64,000 bases of DNA from Streptomyces griseoviridis (GCF_005222485.1 NZ_CP029078.1:6165501-6229500), one strand, 5' to 3'. Positions 27,390-36,928 are shown, counted from the first letter of the stretch. Numbers and translations are program-made. The notes: generated by a model not told the origin, from the letters alone.

Positions 27390-27812
27390 TTAGTTGAGAA
27401 GGCTGCCCTGGAGCTCCTGCCGGAGATCCGGGGTCAGAACGGTGCCCGCACGGTCGACCAGAAGGGCCATCTCGTACCCGATCAGGCCGATATCGGCCTC
27501 CGGGTGGGCGAGAACGGCGAGCGACGAACCGTCCGAGACGGACATGATGAAGAGGAATCCCCGCTCCATCTCCACCACGGTCTGATTCACGCTGCCGCCC
27601 TCGAAGATGCGCGAGGCGCCGGCGGTCAGCGAGGTCAGGCCGGAGGCGACCGCCGCGAGCTGGTCGGCCCGGTCCCGCGGAAACCCTTCGGACATCGCCA
27701 GAAGAAGTCCGTCGGCGGAGACCACCACCGTGTGGGACACCCCCGGGGTGTTGTCCACGAAGTTGGTGATCAACCAGTTCAGGTTCTGTGCCGCCTGGCT
27801 CATCGGGCTCAC
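27390..27812 (-). CDS. cvnB2: Conservon roadblock/LC7 protein CvnB2
   Basis: The 140-residue protein is a single roadblock/LC7 domain (LNWLITNFVDNTPGVSHTVVVSADGLLLA onward), a fold that regulates small GTPases. It probably acts as regulator of CvnD. I chose GTG 27812 because AGGAG is 7 nt upstream; it begins 1 nt after the cvnA2 stop, so translation is likely coupled. It differs from CvnB1 at only about 8 of 140 positions. Confidence 0.92.
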   Translation of the reverse strand: MSPMSQAAQNLNWLITNFVDNTPGVSHTVVVSADGLLLAMSEGFPRDRADQLAAVASGLTSLTAGASRIFEGGSVNQTVVEMERGFLFIMSVSDGSSLAVLAHPEADIGLIGYEMALLVDRAGTVLTPDLRQELQGSLLN

Positions 27813-27813
27813 A

Positions 27814-30800
27814 CTAACGCTCCTGGTCGTAGGTGCTGTCAGGACCGAAGCCCTGGCCGTTCTTTTCACTTCCCGCGTTGCGTCCTCGTTGGACGCCCCG
27901 ACGCAGGTTGCTCAGCCTGCCCCGGATGTCCTCCGGAGCACGGGAGATCTGTGGACCTCCCTGGGGGGTGCTTTCGGCGGCTCCCTCGACCAGGTTGGCC
28001 TTGGGTACCCGCCGCGGCAGGCCGGAGGAGGTGACCCCGCCCGCCTTGGGCTTGCGGAGCTGCGAGGCCTGCTGCCAGCGCTCGTCGTTCGCCGACTGCC
28101 AGAGGCCGCCGTCGCCGTTGCCCGCGCCGCCGTTGCCGCCGAACGCGACGAAGGCGCTGGTGTTGCCGCCGCCCGTGCCCGGAGCCTGTGCCTCCTGGCC
28201 CGTGGGCCGGGCGCCGCCCGCGCCCGAACCGCGACGCGGAAGCCCGGCGTCGGTGAGTTCGTGGGACGCGGACGAGGTCGGTCCCGGACGGTCGAAGCCT
28301 ACGCGGTCGAGATCACTTGCGTCTGCGCCCGGTGCGGACTCCGCTTCCGGAGCGTACTCGGCCTGGTAGTCGTTGCGGTAGCCGTCCTGCTGAGGCCAGT
28401 CCCCCTGGTAGGACGGCTGGTCGAACGAGGGGAAACCGTCCTGCTGAGGCGGCCTGCCGCCACCGTGCTCGTCCTGGCCGGATTCCGGATGCCCCGGCTC
28501 CCGGTACCCGCCCGGGGCGGAGAACGCGTCGTTCTGCGGCAGCGTGCCGTTCTGGGCGTAGTACGGCTCCTCGTACGCCGGAGGCTGCTGCTCCCCGTAC
28601 GGCGCCTGCTGGGGCTCCTCGTACGCCGCTGGGGCGTCGAACGCCCCGCCGGGCGCCGGGTAGCCGCCCTGGGCGGCGTCGAACGCCGGACGCGCGTCGA
28701 AGCCCGCGGAGCCGAACGTGACGCCCTCAGAGCCCTGTTGGGGGCTCTGCTCGCCCTGCGGACGGGGTTCGGACGGTCCCTGGCGCTCCTCGCGCGGCAA
28801 CGGGCGCCCCGCGGGGTCCAGTTCCCTGATGTCGTCGGGGACCCCGGTGTACTGGCTGTCGTCGAAGCCGAGTTCGGCGGCCGTGCGCAGCGGCTGGGCC
28901 TGCTGCTGGGCGAAGTCCTCGCCGAGCGCCGGGTGGCCGCCCTGCTCGGGCATGATCTGCGAGACGGTGAACTCGTCCCGGTCGAGGCGCTGTTCACCGC
29001 CGCCACCGCCGTGCGTGATGGCGTCGGGGAGCATGACGAGCGAGGTGGTGCCCGCCTGCTCGCCCGAGGGGCGCAGCTGCACCCGGATGCCGTGCCGGTC
29101 GGAGAGCCTGCCGACCACGAACAGGCCCATCCGCTGGGAGATCGCGGCGTCCACGGTCGGCGGGTTGGCCAGCTTGTGGTTGATGTCCGCGAAGTCCTCG
29201 GCGGTCAGGCCGATGCCCTTGTCGTGGATCTCGATCATCACACGGCCGTCGGGCAGCCGGGTCGCGGTGACCCGGACCTTGGTCTGCGGGGAGGAGAAGG
29301 TGGTGGCGTTCTCCAGGAGTTCGGCGAGCAGGTGCACGAGGTCGGTCACCGCGCGGCCGTGGATCTCCGCCTCGGGGACGCCGGACAGCTCGACGCGCTC
29401 GTACTGCTCCACCTCGGACGAGGCGGCGCGCAACACGTCGACCAGCGGCACCGGCTGGTCCCAGCGGCGGCCGGGCTCCTCGCCCGCGAGGACGAGGAGG
29501 TTCTCGCCGTTGCGGCGCATCCGGGTCGCGAGGTGGTCGAGCCGGAAGAGGTTCTCCAGCTGGTCCGGGTCGGCCTCGTTGTTCTCCAGGTCGGTGATCA
29601 GGGTCAGCTGGCCCTCGATCAGGGACTGGTTGCGGCGCGAGAGGTTGGTGAAGATCGCGTTGATGTTGCCGCGCAGCAGGGCCTGCTCGGAGGCGAGCCT
29701 GACCGCCTCGCGGTGCACCTGGTCGAAGGCGCGGGCCACCTCGCCGATCTCGTCCTTGGTGTGGATCGGGATCGGCGCGACCCGGGTGTCGACCCGGCCG
29801 GGGTCGGTGCGGGAGAGCTGGTCGACGAGGGTCGGCAGCCGCTGCTCGGCGATGCTGAAGGCGGCGTTGCGCAGCCGGCGCATCGAGCGGCTCATCTGCC
29901 GGGCGACCGCGCCGGCCAGGATGAAGGCCAGCAGCAGGGCGACGACGACGGCGGCACCGGTGATGATCGCGTCGCGCTGGGCGCCGGAGGCGATGTCCGA
30001 CGCCTCGCCGACCGCCTTGTCGGCGAGGTCCGCCTCGATCTGCCGGTAGGCGTTGTACTTGAGGGTGTTCACCGCCCACCAGTTCTGCGCGGTGATGCCC
30101 TGCCGGGCCAGGTCGGCGCGCTCGTCGGTGTCGGTGTTGCTCAGCGTCGAGAGCGCGGTGACCATGTCGGTGGGGTTGCTCGGCGGCGCGACGTACGTCT
30201 CGCCCTTGGCCGCCGCGTCCTCCTCCGCCTTCTTGGCGAGCGCGGCGCCGTCCGTCTTGAGCTTCGCCTCGGCCTCGGTGAGCTTCTGGGCGTCGGCCTC
30301 GGTGCCACCGCCGATGTACTCCTCGACGGCGATGCCTTCGAGGTAGGCGTAGGAGGAGAGGGCGACGCGCTGCTTGGCGAGGTTCTTGGCGTCGGGCCCG
30401 GGGTTGATCAGCAGGTGCATGCCGATGGCACGCTCCAGCGACAGGGCGGCCTTGGTCAGCGAGATCGCGTAGACAGTCCGGCCGTAGCTGGTGATGTTCC
30501 CGGTGCCGAGGCCCAGCTCGTTGGCGAACTCCATCAGCGGGTGGGCGACGGTGACGTAGCCCTCCTCGGTCTGCACGGCGGGCAGCTTCGAGGTGTACGC
30601 GGCCGCCCGCAGCGCGGCGATCCTGGGCTCCTCCGCCCGGAACAGCGTCAGCCTGCGTTCGAGGCCCGGCTTCGCGGGCATGCCCTGCGCCGCCCGGTCG
30701 AAGGCGTCGGCGGCCTTGTCGGTGGTGGCGCGGGCGTCGCTGACGGTCTTCTTGTCGGCGGCCGTCTGCGACGTGCCCTTCAGCAGCGGCGCCGTGGTGA

Positions 30801-31125
30801 TGTCGCGTTCGTTGTAGAGGGCGTCGGCGTAGGAGAGCGAGGCCCGCACCAGGCGGGCCGTGCTCTCCGCGTCCTCGGCGTCCCGCCAGGTGTCGATCGA
30901 GCTCTTGACCTGGAAGCCGCCCATGACGAGGCCGACCACCACGGGTATCAGGAGAATCGCGTTCAGCCGGGTGGGCACCCGCCAGTTGCGGGGTGAGAAG
31001 CGGCCGCCCGACGTGGTGGCGCCGGTGGGCTGCGGGCCGGGCGCAGGGGCGGACGCCGCGCCGCGCGGCGGCGGGGTGAAGTTGCCCCGGGCCGACGGCT
31101 CAGGACCGTTCTTGCTTCGCCTCAC
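27814..31125 (-). CDS. cvnA2: Conservon sensor histidine kinase-like protein CvnA2
   Basis: The 1103-residue membrane sensor has a short cytosolic lead, a first membrane helix (about residues 50-70), an extracytoplasmic domain of about 310 residues, a second helix (AAVVVALLLAFILAGAVA), a HAMP-like linker, and a dimer/ATPase region with LDHLATRMRRNGENLLVLAGEEPGRRW, N-box HLLAELLENATTFSSP and EIHDKGIGLTAEDF. The last 360 residues are a Pro/Gln/Gly/Tyr-rich disordered tail ending in a conserved segment (SGLPRRVPKANLVEG, IRGRLSNLRRGVQRGR). No response regulator is nearby. GTG 31125 follows AGAGG, as in cvnA1. Confidence 0.92.
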   Translation of the reverse strand: MRRSKNGPEPSARGNFTPPPRGAASAPAPGPQPTGATTSGGRFSPRNWRVPTRLNAILLIPVVVGLVMGGFQVKSSIDTWRDAEDAESTARLVRASLSYADALYNERDITTAPLLKGTSQTAADKKTVSDARATTDKAADAFDRAAQGMPAKPGLERRLTLFRAEEPRIAALRAAAYTSKLPAVQTEEGYVTVAHPLMEFANELGLGTGNITSYGRTVYAISLTKAALSLERAIGMHLLINPGPDAKNLAKQRVALSSYAYLEGIAVEEYIGGGTEADAQKLTEAEAKLKTDGAALAKKAEEDAAAKGETYVAPPSNPTDMVTALSTLSNTDTDERADLARQGITAQNWWAVNTLKYNAYRQIEADLADKAVGEASDIASGAQRDAIITGAAVVVALLLAFILAGAVARQMSRSMRRLRNAAFSIAEQRLPTLVDQLSRTDPGRVDTRVAPIPIHTKDEIGEVARAFDQVHREAVRLASEQALLRGNINAIFTNLSRRNQSLIEGQLTLITDLENNEADPDQLENLFRLDHLATRMRRNGENLLVLAGEEPGRRWDQPVPLVDVLRAASSEVEQYERVELSGVPEAEIHGRAVTDLVHLLAELLENATTFSSPQTKVRVTATRLPDGRVMIEIHDKGIGLTAEDFADINHKLANPPTVDAAISQRMGLFVVGRLSDRHGIRVQLRPSGEQAGTTSLVMLPDAITHGGGGGEQRLDRDEFTVSQIMPEQGGHPALGEDFAQQQAQPLRTAAELGFDDSQYTGVPDDIRELDPAGRPLPREERQGPSEPRPQGEQSPQQGSEGVTFGSAGFDARPAFDAAQGGYPAPGGAFDAPAAYEEPQQAPYGEQQPPAYEEPYYAQNGTLPQNDAFSAPGGYREPGHPESGQDEHGGGRPPQQDGFPSFDQPSYQGDWPQQDGYRNDYQAEYAPEAESAPGADASDLDRVGFDRPGPTSSASHELTDAGLPRRGSGAGGARPTGQEAQAPGTGGGNTSAFVAFGGNGGAGNGDGGLWQSANDERWQQASQLRKPKAGGVTSSGLPRRVPKANLVEGAAESTPQGGPQISRAPEDIRGRLSNLRRGVQRGRNAGSEKNGQGFGPDSTYDQER

Positions 31126-31267
31126 TCGACCAACAACCTCTCGGCGGTCGGCACCAACCGTGTGCCGCAGTGTCTCAGAGCCCGGTACGTCCTCGCGCCC
31201 ACAGTGCTACGGAGTACGTCTTCGACCAGTGGGCAGTTCAGGCATTCCAGCACGACGACCAGCGCAC

Positions 31268-31293
31268 TTCCAAACAGTGGAACGCGCCGTTCC
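31268..31293. promoter_or_regulatory. Composite palindrome upstream of conservon 2
   Basis: TTCCA-AACAG-TGGAA (31268-31282) overlaps GGAACG-CGC-CGTTCC (31279-31293). Together they make three GGAA-type half sites about 145 bp upstream of cvnA2. They suit a dimeric regulator of the conservon. The rest of the 387-bp gap (31126-31512) shows no gene. Confidence 0.4.
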
Positions 31294-31333
31294 CCTGTGA
31301 TGTAAGCCCCACGTAAAACGGTCATAAAGAGCG

Positions 31334-31355
31334 AGCCCCGCCAAATGACGGGGCT
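31334..31355 (-). terminator. Candidate terminator of conservon 1
   Basis: On the minus strand AGCCCCG pairs with CGGGGCT over an 8-nt loop and is followed by CGCTCTTTATGACC. It lies about 160 nt beyond the cvnD1 stop and upstream of the cvn2 palindrome, so the two conservons are probably separate transcripts. Confidence 0.5.
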
Positions 31356-31512
31356 TCCGTGCGCACAGCGGCACCGGACGAACGCGACGCGTTGCGGGTT
31401 CGGTGCATTCCTCTGCCGAAACGTTATGAACACCGGGGCCTGCCGTGTCAAAACCCACAGCCGGCTCCGGTGCTCCTACGACAACTGCCGTATGCCACGG
31501 CTGACTTGGCTG

Positions 31513-32088
31513 CTACCGCAACCGCGCCATCAGCGCGTGCTCGACCAGCGTGATCAGCGCGCTCTTGGCGTCGGAGCGGTGCCGGGCGTCGGTCGTGATG
31601 ATCGGGGTGTCGGGACCGATCTGCAGGGCCTCCCGCACTTCCTCCGGGGCGTACGGCTGGTGCCCGTCGAAGCCGTTGAGGGCGACGACGAACGGCAGCC
31701 CGCTGTTCTCGAAGTAGTCGACCGCGGGGAAGCAGTCGGCGAGACGCCGGGTGTCCACCAGCACCACGGCGCCGATCGCGCCGCGCACCAGGTCGTCCCA
31801 CATGAACCAGAAGCGGTCCTGGCCCGGGGTGCCGAAGAGGTACAGGATCAGGTCCTGGTCGAGCGTGATGCGGCCGAAGTCCATGGCCACCGTGGTGGTG
31901 GTCTTGTCCCCGGTGTGGGTGAGGTCGTCGATGCCCGCGCTGGCGGACGTCATGACGGCCTCCGTGCGCAGCGGGTTGATCTCCGAGACCGCTCCCACGA
32001 ACGTGGTCTTGCCGACGCCGAAGCCGCCTGCCACCACGATCTTCGCGGAGGTGGTCGCCCGCCCGCCGTCAGAGCTTGCGAAGTCCAC
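31513..32088 (-). CDS. cvnD1: Conservon GTPase CvnD1
   Basis: The 191-residue Ras-like GTPase has GGFGVGKTTFVG, LFGTPGQDRFWF and ALNGFD like CvnD2. From residue 13 onward I count only about six differences (I/V, I/V, S/H, N/A, D/E, A/S) between the paralogues. It starts at GTG 32088 inside the end of cvnC1 (20-nt overlap), which repeats the cvn2 arrangement exactly. Role: GTP-dependent switch of the first conservon complex. Confidence 0.93.
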   Translation of the reverse strand: MDFASSDGGRATTSAKIVVAGGFGVGKTTFVGAVSEINPLRTEAVMTSASAGIDDLTHTGDKTTTTVAMDFGRITLDQDLILYLFGTPGQDRFWFMWDDLVRGAIGAVVLVDTRRLADCFPAVDYFENSGLPFVVALNGFDGHQPYAPEEVREALQIGPDTPIITTDARHRSDAKSALITLVEHALMARLR

Positions 32089-32464
32089 TGAGCACCCTTT
32101 CGAGCAGTGTCACGTCAGGAGCGCCCGTGGTCTCGTCGCCGCCCGGCTGATGGATGGCGACGAGCCCGGCCTCGGCCAGGTCCGCGACGAGGATCCTCGC
32201 CACACCCAGCGGCATGGCGAGGAGTGCCGAGACCTCGGCGACCGACTTCACCTCACGGCACAGGTGGCAGATGCGCTGGTGCTCCGGGAGCAGCCCCATG
32301 AGCGCTGCCGGGTCGGCCGTGGTGCTGATCAGCGCCTCGATGGCGAGCTGGTAGCGCGGCCGGGTCCGGCCGCCGGTCATCGCGTAGGGACGTACCAGCG
32401 GCTGGTCGCCCTCGTCCTCGTACGGCTCCGCGTACGGATCATGAGAGGCGGTGGGCGGGGTCAT
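32069..32464 (-). CDS. cvnC1: Conservon DUF742 protein CvnC1
   Basis: The 131-residue protein has an acidic, short N-terminal tail and the DUF742 domain (LVRPYAMTGGRTRPRYQLAIEAL, HLCREVKSVAEVSALLAMPLGVARILVADL). It ends with the same DVTLLERVLSGLRKL as CvnC2. I chose ATG 32464 because GGAGGATCC lies directly upstream; ATG 32500 would add 12 residues without a ribosome site. It lacks the long Pro/Gln-rich N-terminus of CvnC2, which is the main difference between the paralogues. Confidence 0.9.
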   Translation of the reverse strand: MTPPTASHDPYAEPYEDEGDQPLVRPYAMTGGRTRPRYQLAIEALISTTADPAALMGLLPEHQRICHLCREVKSVAEVSALLAMPLGVARILVADLAEAGLVAIHQPGGDETTGAPDVTLLERVLSGLRKL

Positions 32465-32575
32465 GGATCCTCCGGGCGGGACAGCAGGTCGGTCAGTCAT
32501 GCCGTCTGACGTGGCCGGTGGGGGGAGTGTGGCGGCCGGACGGTGAGGTGATGTGACGGGTGGTGCCTGGGCCTG

Positions 32576-32998
32576 TCAGTGCAGCAGACTGCCCTGGAGT
32601 TCGGCGCGCAGGTCCGGTGTGAGCACCGCTCCCGCGCGATCGACCAGGAGGGCCATCTCGTAGCCGACCAGGCCGATGTCGCACTCGGGGTGTGCGAGCA
32701 CGGCCAGGGACGAGCCGTCCGAGACGGACATCAGGAAGAGGAAGCCGCGCTCCATCTCGACGACCGTCTGCGCCACGCTGCCGCCCTCGAAGATCCGGGA
32801 GGCCCCGGCCGTAAGGGAGGTGAGCCCGGACGCGACGGCCGCCAACTGATCGGCGCGGTCCCGTGGGAAGCCTTCCGACATCGCCAGAAGGAGACCGTCC
32901 GCGGAGACGACGACGGTGTGGGACACCCCCGGGGTGTTGTCCACGAAGTTGGTGATCAACCAGTTGAGATTCTGTGCCGCCTGGCTCATCTGGCTCAA
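32576..32998 (-). CDS. cvnB1: Conservon roadblock/LC7 protein CvnB1
   Basis: The 140-residue roadblock/LC7 domain protein is the probable GTPase regulator of CvnD1. Its start is the rare codon TTG at 32998, read in the context CAGGAGCGTTAGTTGAGC, where TAG is the cvnA1 stop: the genes abut with no gap, so translation is coupled to cvnA1. The equivalent position in cvn2 is GTG. About 132 of 140 residues match CvnB2. Confidence 0.92.
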   Translation of the reverse strand: MSQMSQAAQNLNWLITNFVDNTPGVSHTVVVSADGLLLAMSEGFPRDRADQLAAVASGLTSLTAGASRIFEGGSVAQTVVEMERGFLFLMSVSDGSSLAVLAHPECDIGLVGYEMALLVDRAGAVLTPDLRAELQGSLLH

Positions 32999-35900
32999 CT
33001 AACGCTCCTGCTGGTGAGTGGGGCTCGGGAAGCTGTCGGTCTGCGGGCCGTTGCCGGCCTGTCGACCTTGCGCGATGCCCCGACGGAGATTGGTCAGCCG
33101 GCCGCGTACGTCATCAGGCGCACGGGAGACCTGCGGACCAGTTTGGTGCTGTTGCTGCTGAGCCGTGCCCGGAACGAGGTTCGCCCGGGGCACCCGGCGC
33201 GGCAGGCCGGAGGTGGTGACACCGCCCGCGGCGGGCTGCCGCACGCGCTCCGCCTGCCGGACGAGATCGTCGTTCGGGGAGGTGCGCCAGGAAGCGGCGG
33301 CCCGCTGGGGAGCGGACGTGGGAGGGGTCGGGGCCTGAGCCTGCGACGGAACGGGCGGAACGGGGGCCTGGCCTTCGCCGTAGCCGTTGTTCTGGTGCCC
33401 GTTGAGGTTCTGGTTCTGGTGCTGCTGCTGTTCCTGCTGCCCGGCGCCGTGGAACCAGTTGGTCTCCAGGGTGTCGTACAGCGGGGTGCGGCCGTCGCCG
33501 GGACCCGCGGCGGGCGGCAGCGCCTCCTGCTCAGGGCGGCCCGGCCGCTGCGGACGCTGCGGGACCGGCGGGAGCGGGGCGCCGAAGTCGCCGCCCTGAC
33601 CGCCGTTGACCTGACCGCCGTTGACCTGCGGACGCTCGAACTGCCCGGTGTCGCCGCCGTTCTGACGGCCGGGCAGCGCGTGGTGCCCGGTCGAGCCCAC
33701 GCCGTTGTCGTAGCCCGGCACCGCGAACTGCCCGGTGGATCCCGGGTCGTAGGACTGCGGGACGGCGAACTGGCCGGTGTTGGCGGGGTTCGCCGGGTTG
33801 TGCTGGCCGCCGTTGTACTGACCACCGTTGTGCTGGCCGCCGTTGGGCTGGCCGGCCGGGGGCGTGCCGAACACGTCCGAGCGGACGAACGCCCCGGAGT
33901 CCTGCCCGCCCGCGCCGTTGGCGTCGCCCGCGGGGGCGTTGTTGCGGCGCGGCGGGCCGAAGTTGGGACGCTGGAGCGGACCACCGGACGGCGGGGTGTG
34001 CCCGCCCTGGGCCGGTACGCCGAAGTCGGGACGCTGGAACTCCGAGGTGGAGCCGGTGTCCTGCCGGTCGTCGAAGCGCGGGACGGCCGGCATCTCGCTG
34101 GTCGCGGCCGGACCCTGCCGGTCGTCGATCCGCGGGAACTGCGCCGTCTGGGCGGCCTGCGCCGGGTCCTGCTCGTCGTGGCCGCGCGGGGCGTCGAGCG
34201 CGGAACGCGGCATCGGCGGCTGGGCGTTCTCGTCGCTCCAGCTCGGCACCCGCGGCTGCTGCGGGTTGCCGCCCGGCAGCTCGGCGCGCGGACCGCCACG
34301 GCCCGGGAGCTGCGGCTGGCGCCTGCGCCTGCCGCCCTGCTGCTCGCCGCCCTGGTTCCCGGCCTGCGGCTGCTGCGGGACCTGGCCCTGGTGGGCCGGG
34401 CCGAGGCTGTTGCCGAAGGCGTCCTGGCCGCCGGCCGCCTGCATGCCCTGCGGGGCACCCGGGGCCTGACCGCCGAAGCCCGCGCCCGCGGGAGCGGGCC
34501 TGCCCTGCGGGGGCAGCGCCGGTGACTGCGGCCCGCGCGGACCGCCGGGCCCGCCGGGACGTCCGTTGCCGTTGCCGCCCGCGCCGGGCAGCGCGGCCCG
34601 CGGACCCTGACCGGCGCCGAGCAGCCCACCGGAGGGGGCACCGGCGCCGAGGGCACCGCCGCCCGCCTGCTGCGTCTGCCGACGGGCCGCGGCGGCACCG
34701 GCTGCGGCCTGCGCGGCGGCGGGACCGCCCACCGGGGCGCCCTGGCCGGGCTTCGGCTGCGGCTTGCGGCCGCCCTGGGCGACGTCGACGGGGAGCATGA
34801 CCAGCGCGGTCGTGCCACCGGAGTCGGACGGGCGGAGCTGGATGCGGATGCCGTGCCGCTGGGAGAGCCGGCCGACCACGAACAGACCCATCCGGCGGGA
34901 GACCGAGACGTCCACGGTCGGCGGCGAGGCCAGCCGCTCGTTGATCGCCGCGAGGTCCTCGGGGGAGAGGCCGATACCGGTGTCGTGGATCTCGATCAGC
35001 ACCCGCCCGTCGGGCAGCGCGTGACCGGTGACCTTGACCTTGGTCTGCGGCGACGAGAACGAGGTGGCGTTCTCCAGCAGCTCGGCGAGCAGGTGCACGA
35101 GGTCGTTGACGACGCGTCCCGCGACCTCGGTGGTCGGCACCGAGGCCAGCTCGATGCGCTCGTACTGCTCCACCTCGGAGGCGGCGGCACGCAGCACGTC
35201 GACCAGCGGGACCGGGCGGGTCCAGCGTCGGCCGGGCTCCTCACCTGCGAGGACGAGGAGGTTCTCACCGTTGCGGCGCATACGCGTCGCGAGGTGGTCG
35301 AGCTTGAAGAGGGAGGAGAGCTGGTCCGGGTCGGCCTCGCGGGACTCCAGTTCGGAGATGAGCGACAGCTGACGCTGGATGAGGCCCTGGGAGCGGCGCG
35401 AGAGGTTGGTGAACATCGCGTTGACGTTGCCCCGCAGCAGGGCCTGCTCGGCGGCGAGCCGGACGGCCTCGCGGTGCACGTCGTCGAAGGCCGCGGCCAC
35501 CTGGCCGATCTCGTCCCTGGAGTGCACACCGACCGACTCGACGGAGGTGTCGACGTCCTGCGGGTCCGACTCCGAGAGCTGCTTGACCAGCTCGGGCAGC
35601 CGGTCCTGGGCGACCTTGGTGGCCGTCTCCTGGAGCCGGCGCAGCGAGCGGATCATGGACCGGGCGACGACGAAGGCGCCGACCAGCGAGACACCGAGCA
35701 CGAGCAGGATCAGCGCACCCGAGATGATCGCCTCGCTCTCCGAGGCGGAGCGCAGCTCGCGGGCCTTCTGCTCCATGTCCTCGAGGAGCGAGTGCTCGAT
35801 CTTCTTCATCTGCTCGATCTTGGTCGAGCTGTCGTCCACCCAGTCCTGGTAGGACCGCTTCTGGAGGTCGGTCAGACCGTCGTCACTGGCCAGGGCGCGG

Positions 35901-36928
35901 GACGCGTAGGTGTCCGTGGCCTTGATGTTGACGTTGTTCTCCTCAATGGGCTTGAGGAGGGCGGCGGCCTTGTCGGTGCCGTAGATGCTCTTGAAACCGC
36001 GCAGCTCGGAGGACTGGCTCTGGAGCGCCGACTGGGCGTACAGGCGGTCGTTGTCCGAGAGGTTGCCGAAGGTCGTGTTGTTCGCGGGGAGCGCCGCGGC
36101 GAGGACCGCGCGCTGCACCGACGCGTACTCCTTGGCGGAGGAGAAGGAGGCCAGCGCGCGGGTGCGCTGGATCATCTCCGGGTTGCTCGTGGCCTCGGCC
36201 ATGTCCTGGGAGAGGTCGAGCAGGTGCGTGATGAGGCGGTGGTACGCCTCGACCGTCTGGGTCGAGTTGTCCTTGGCCTCGTAGGCGGTGTTGCGGATCT
36301 TGGCGAGCTGGTCGAGGTCGCTGACCACGCCGACCAGGCTCTCCCGGACGCCCTGGAGGTTGCCGTTCTTGCTGGAGGCGTCGATCTCCTCGGCGGCGTC
36401 GACGAAGTTCTGGACCGCCCGGTCCGACTTCTCGCGGTAGCCCTTGACCGTGTAGTCGCTCGCCTTGGAGCCGTGCGCCAGCGGACCGGCCGACTGGTCG
36501 CGCTCCTCCTGGAGCGCCGCGGCCAGCTCGGTGGCCTGCTTGGTCATGTCCGTCAGCAGCTTCATGTTGTCGAGCTGCTGGATGTCGTCCATGTTGTCGC
36601 TGATGCGCAGGGCGCCCAGCGAGGTGGCCGCGACCACGGGGAGCGCGAGCAGCGACACCAGGCGGGTGGAGATGCGCCAGTTGCGCAGGGCGACCCGCGG
36701 TCCCGGACCGGTCGGGCTCTTGGCCGGCTTGGCCGACGGAGCGGGTGACGCCGACGGGCCCGACCCGGGCGTGCCGGGGCGACCGGAGCGGTCACCGCCG
36801 TCGCCGGACGGGGTCTGGCCCTGGTTCTGGGCGTGCTGGGGCGAGGAGCTGCCTGTCATGGGACCAGTCCCGTCGCGCAGCTCCGGCTCCGCCGAAGCGC
36901 TGCCATCCCTCTTGAAACGTCCCTGCAC
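32999..36928 (-). CDS. cvnA1: Conservon sensor histidine kinase-like protein CvnA1
   Basis: At about 1309 residues this is the larger conservon sensor. It has a disordered Pro/Ser/Gly lead, a membrane helix (LVSLLALPVVAATSLGAL), an extracytoplasmic helical domain (DNMDDIQQLDNMKLLTDMTK..., about 310 residues), a second helix (ALILLVLGVSLVGAFVV), a HAMP linker, and an ATPase region with LDHLATRMRRNGENLLVLAG, LLAELLENATSFSSP and EIHDTGIGLSPEDL. The final 550 residues are Gln/Gly/Pro/Asn-rich and low in complexity, ending RGRLTNLRRGIAQGR. I chose GTG 36928 (reads QGRFKRDGSAS) with GAGG upstream; ATG 36859 is the alternative. Confidence 0.9.
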   Translation of the reverse strand: MQGRFKRDGSASAEPELRDGTGPMTGSSSPQHAQNQGQTPSGDGGDRSGRPGTPGSGPSASPAPSAKPAKSPTGPGPRVALRNWRISTRLVSLLALPVVAATSLGALRISDNMDDIQQLDNMKLLTDMTKQATELAAALQEERDQSAGPLAHGSKASDYTVKGYREKSDRAVQNFVDAAEEIDASSKNGNLQGVRESLVGVVSDLDQLAKIRNTAYEAKDNSTQTVEAYHRLITHLLDLSQDMAEATSNPEMIQRTRALASFSSAKEYASVQRAVLAAALPANNTTFGNLSDNDRLYAQSALQSQSSELRGFKSIYGTDKAAALLKPIEENNVNIKATDTYASRALASDDGLTDLQKRSYQDWVDDSSTKIEQMKKIEHSLLEDMEQKARELRSASESEAIISGALILLVLGVSLVGAFVVARSMIRSLRRLQETATKVAQDRLPELVKQLSESDPQDVDTSVESVGVHSRDEIGQVAAAFDDVHREAVRLAAEQALLRGNVNAMFTNLSRRSQGLIQRQLSLISELESREADPDQLSSLFKLDHLATRMRRNGENLLVLAGEEPGRRWTRPVPLVDVLRAAASEVEQYERIELASVPTTEVAGRVVNDLVHLLAELLENATSFSSPQTKVKVTGHALPDGRVLIEIHDTGIGLSPEDLAAINERLASPPTVDVSVSRRMGLFVVGRLSQRHGIRIQLRPSDSGGTTALVMLPVDVAQGGRKPQPKPGQGAPVGGPAAAQAAAGAAAARRQTQQAGGGALGAGAPSGGLLGAGQGPRAALPGAGGNGNGRPGGPGGPRGPQSPALPPQGRPAPAGAGFGGQAPGAPQGMQAAGGQDAFGNSLGPAHQGQVPQQPQAGNQGGEQQGGRRRRQPQLPGRGGPRAELPGGNPQQPRVPSWSDENAQPPMPRSALDAPRGHDEQDPAQAAQTAQFPRIDDRQGPAATSEMPAVPRFDDRQDTGSTSEFQRPDFGVPAQGGHTPPSGGPLQRPNFGPPRRNNAPAGDANGAGGQDSGAFVRSDVFGTPPAGQPNGGQHNGGQYNGGQHNPANPANTGQFAVPQSYDPGSTGQFAVPGYDNGVGSTGHHALPGRQNGGDTGQFERPQVNGGQVNGGQGGDFGAPLPPVPQRPQRPGRPEQEALPPAAGPGDGRTPLYDTLETNWFHGAGQQEQQQHQNQNLNGHQNNGYGEGQAPVPPVPSQAQAPTPPTSAPQRAAASWRTSPNDDLVRQAERVRQPAAGGVTTSGLPRRVPRANLVPGTAQQQQHQTGPQVSRAPDDVRGRLTNLRRGIAQGRQAGNGPQTDSFPSPTHQQER

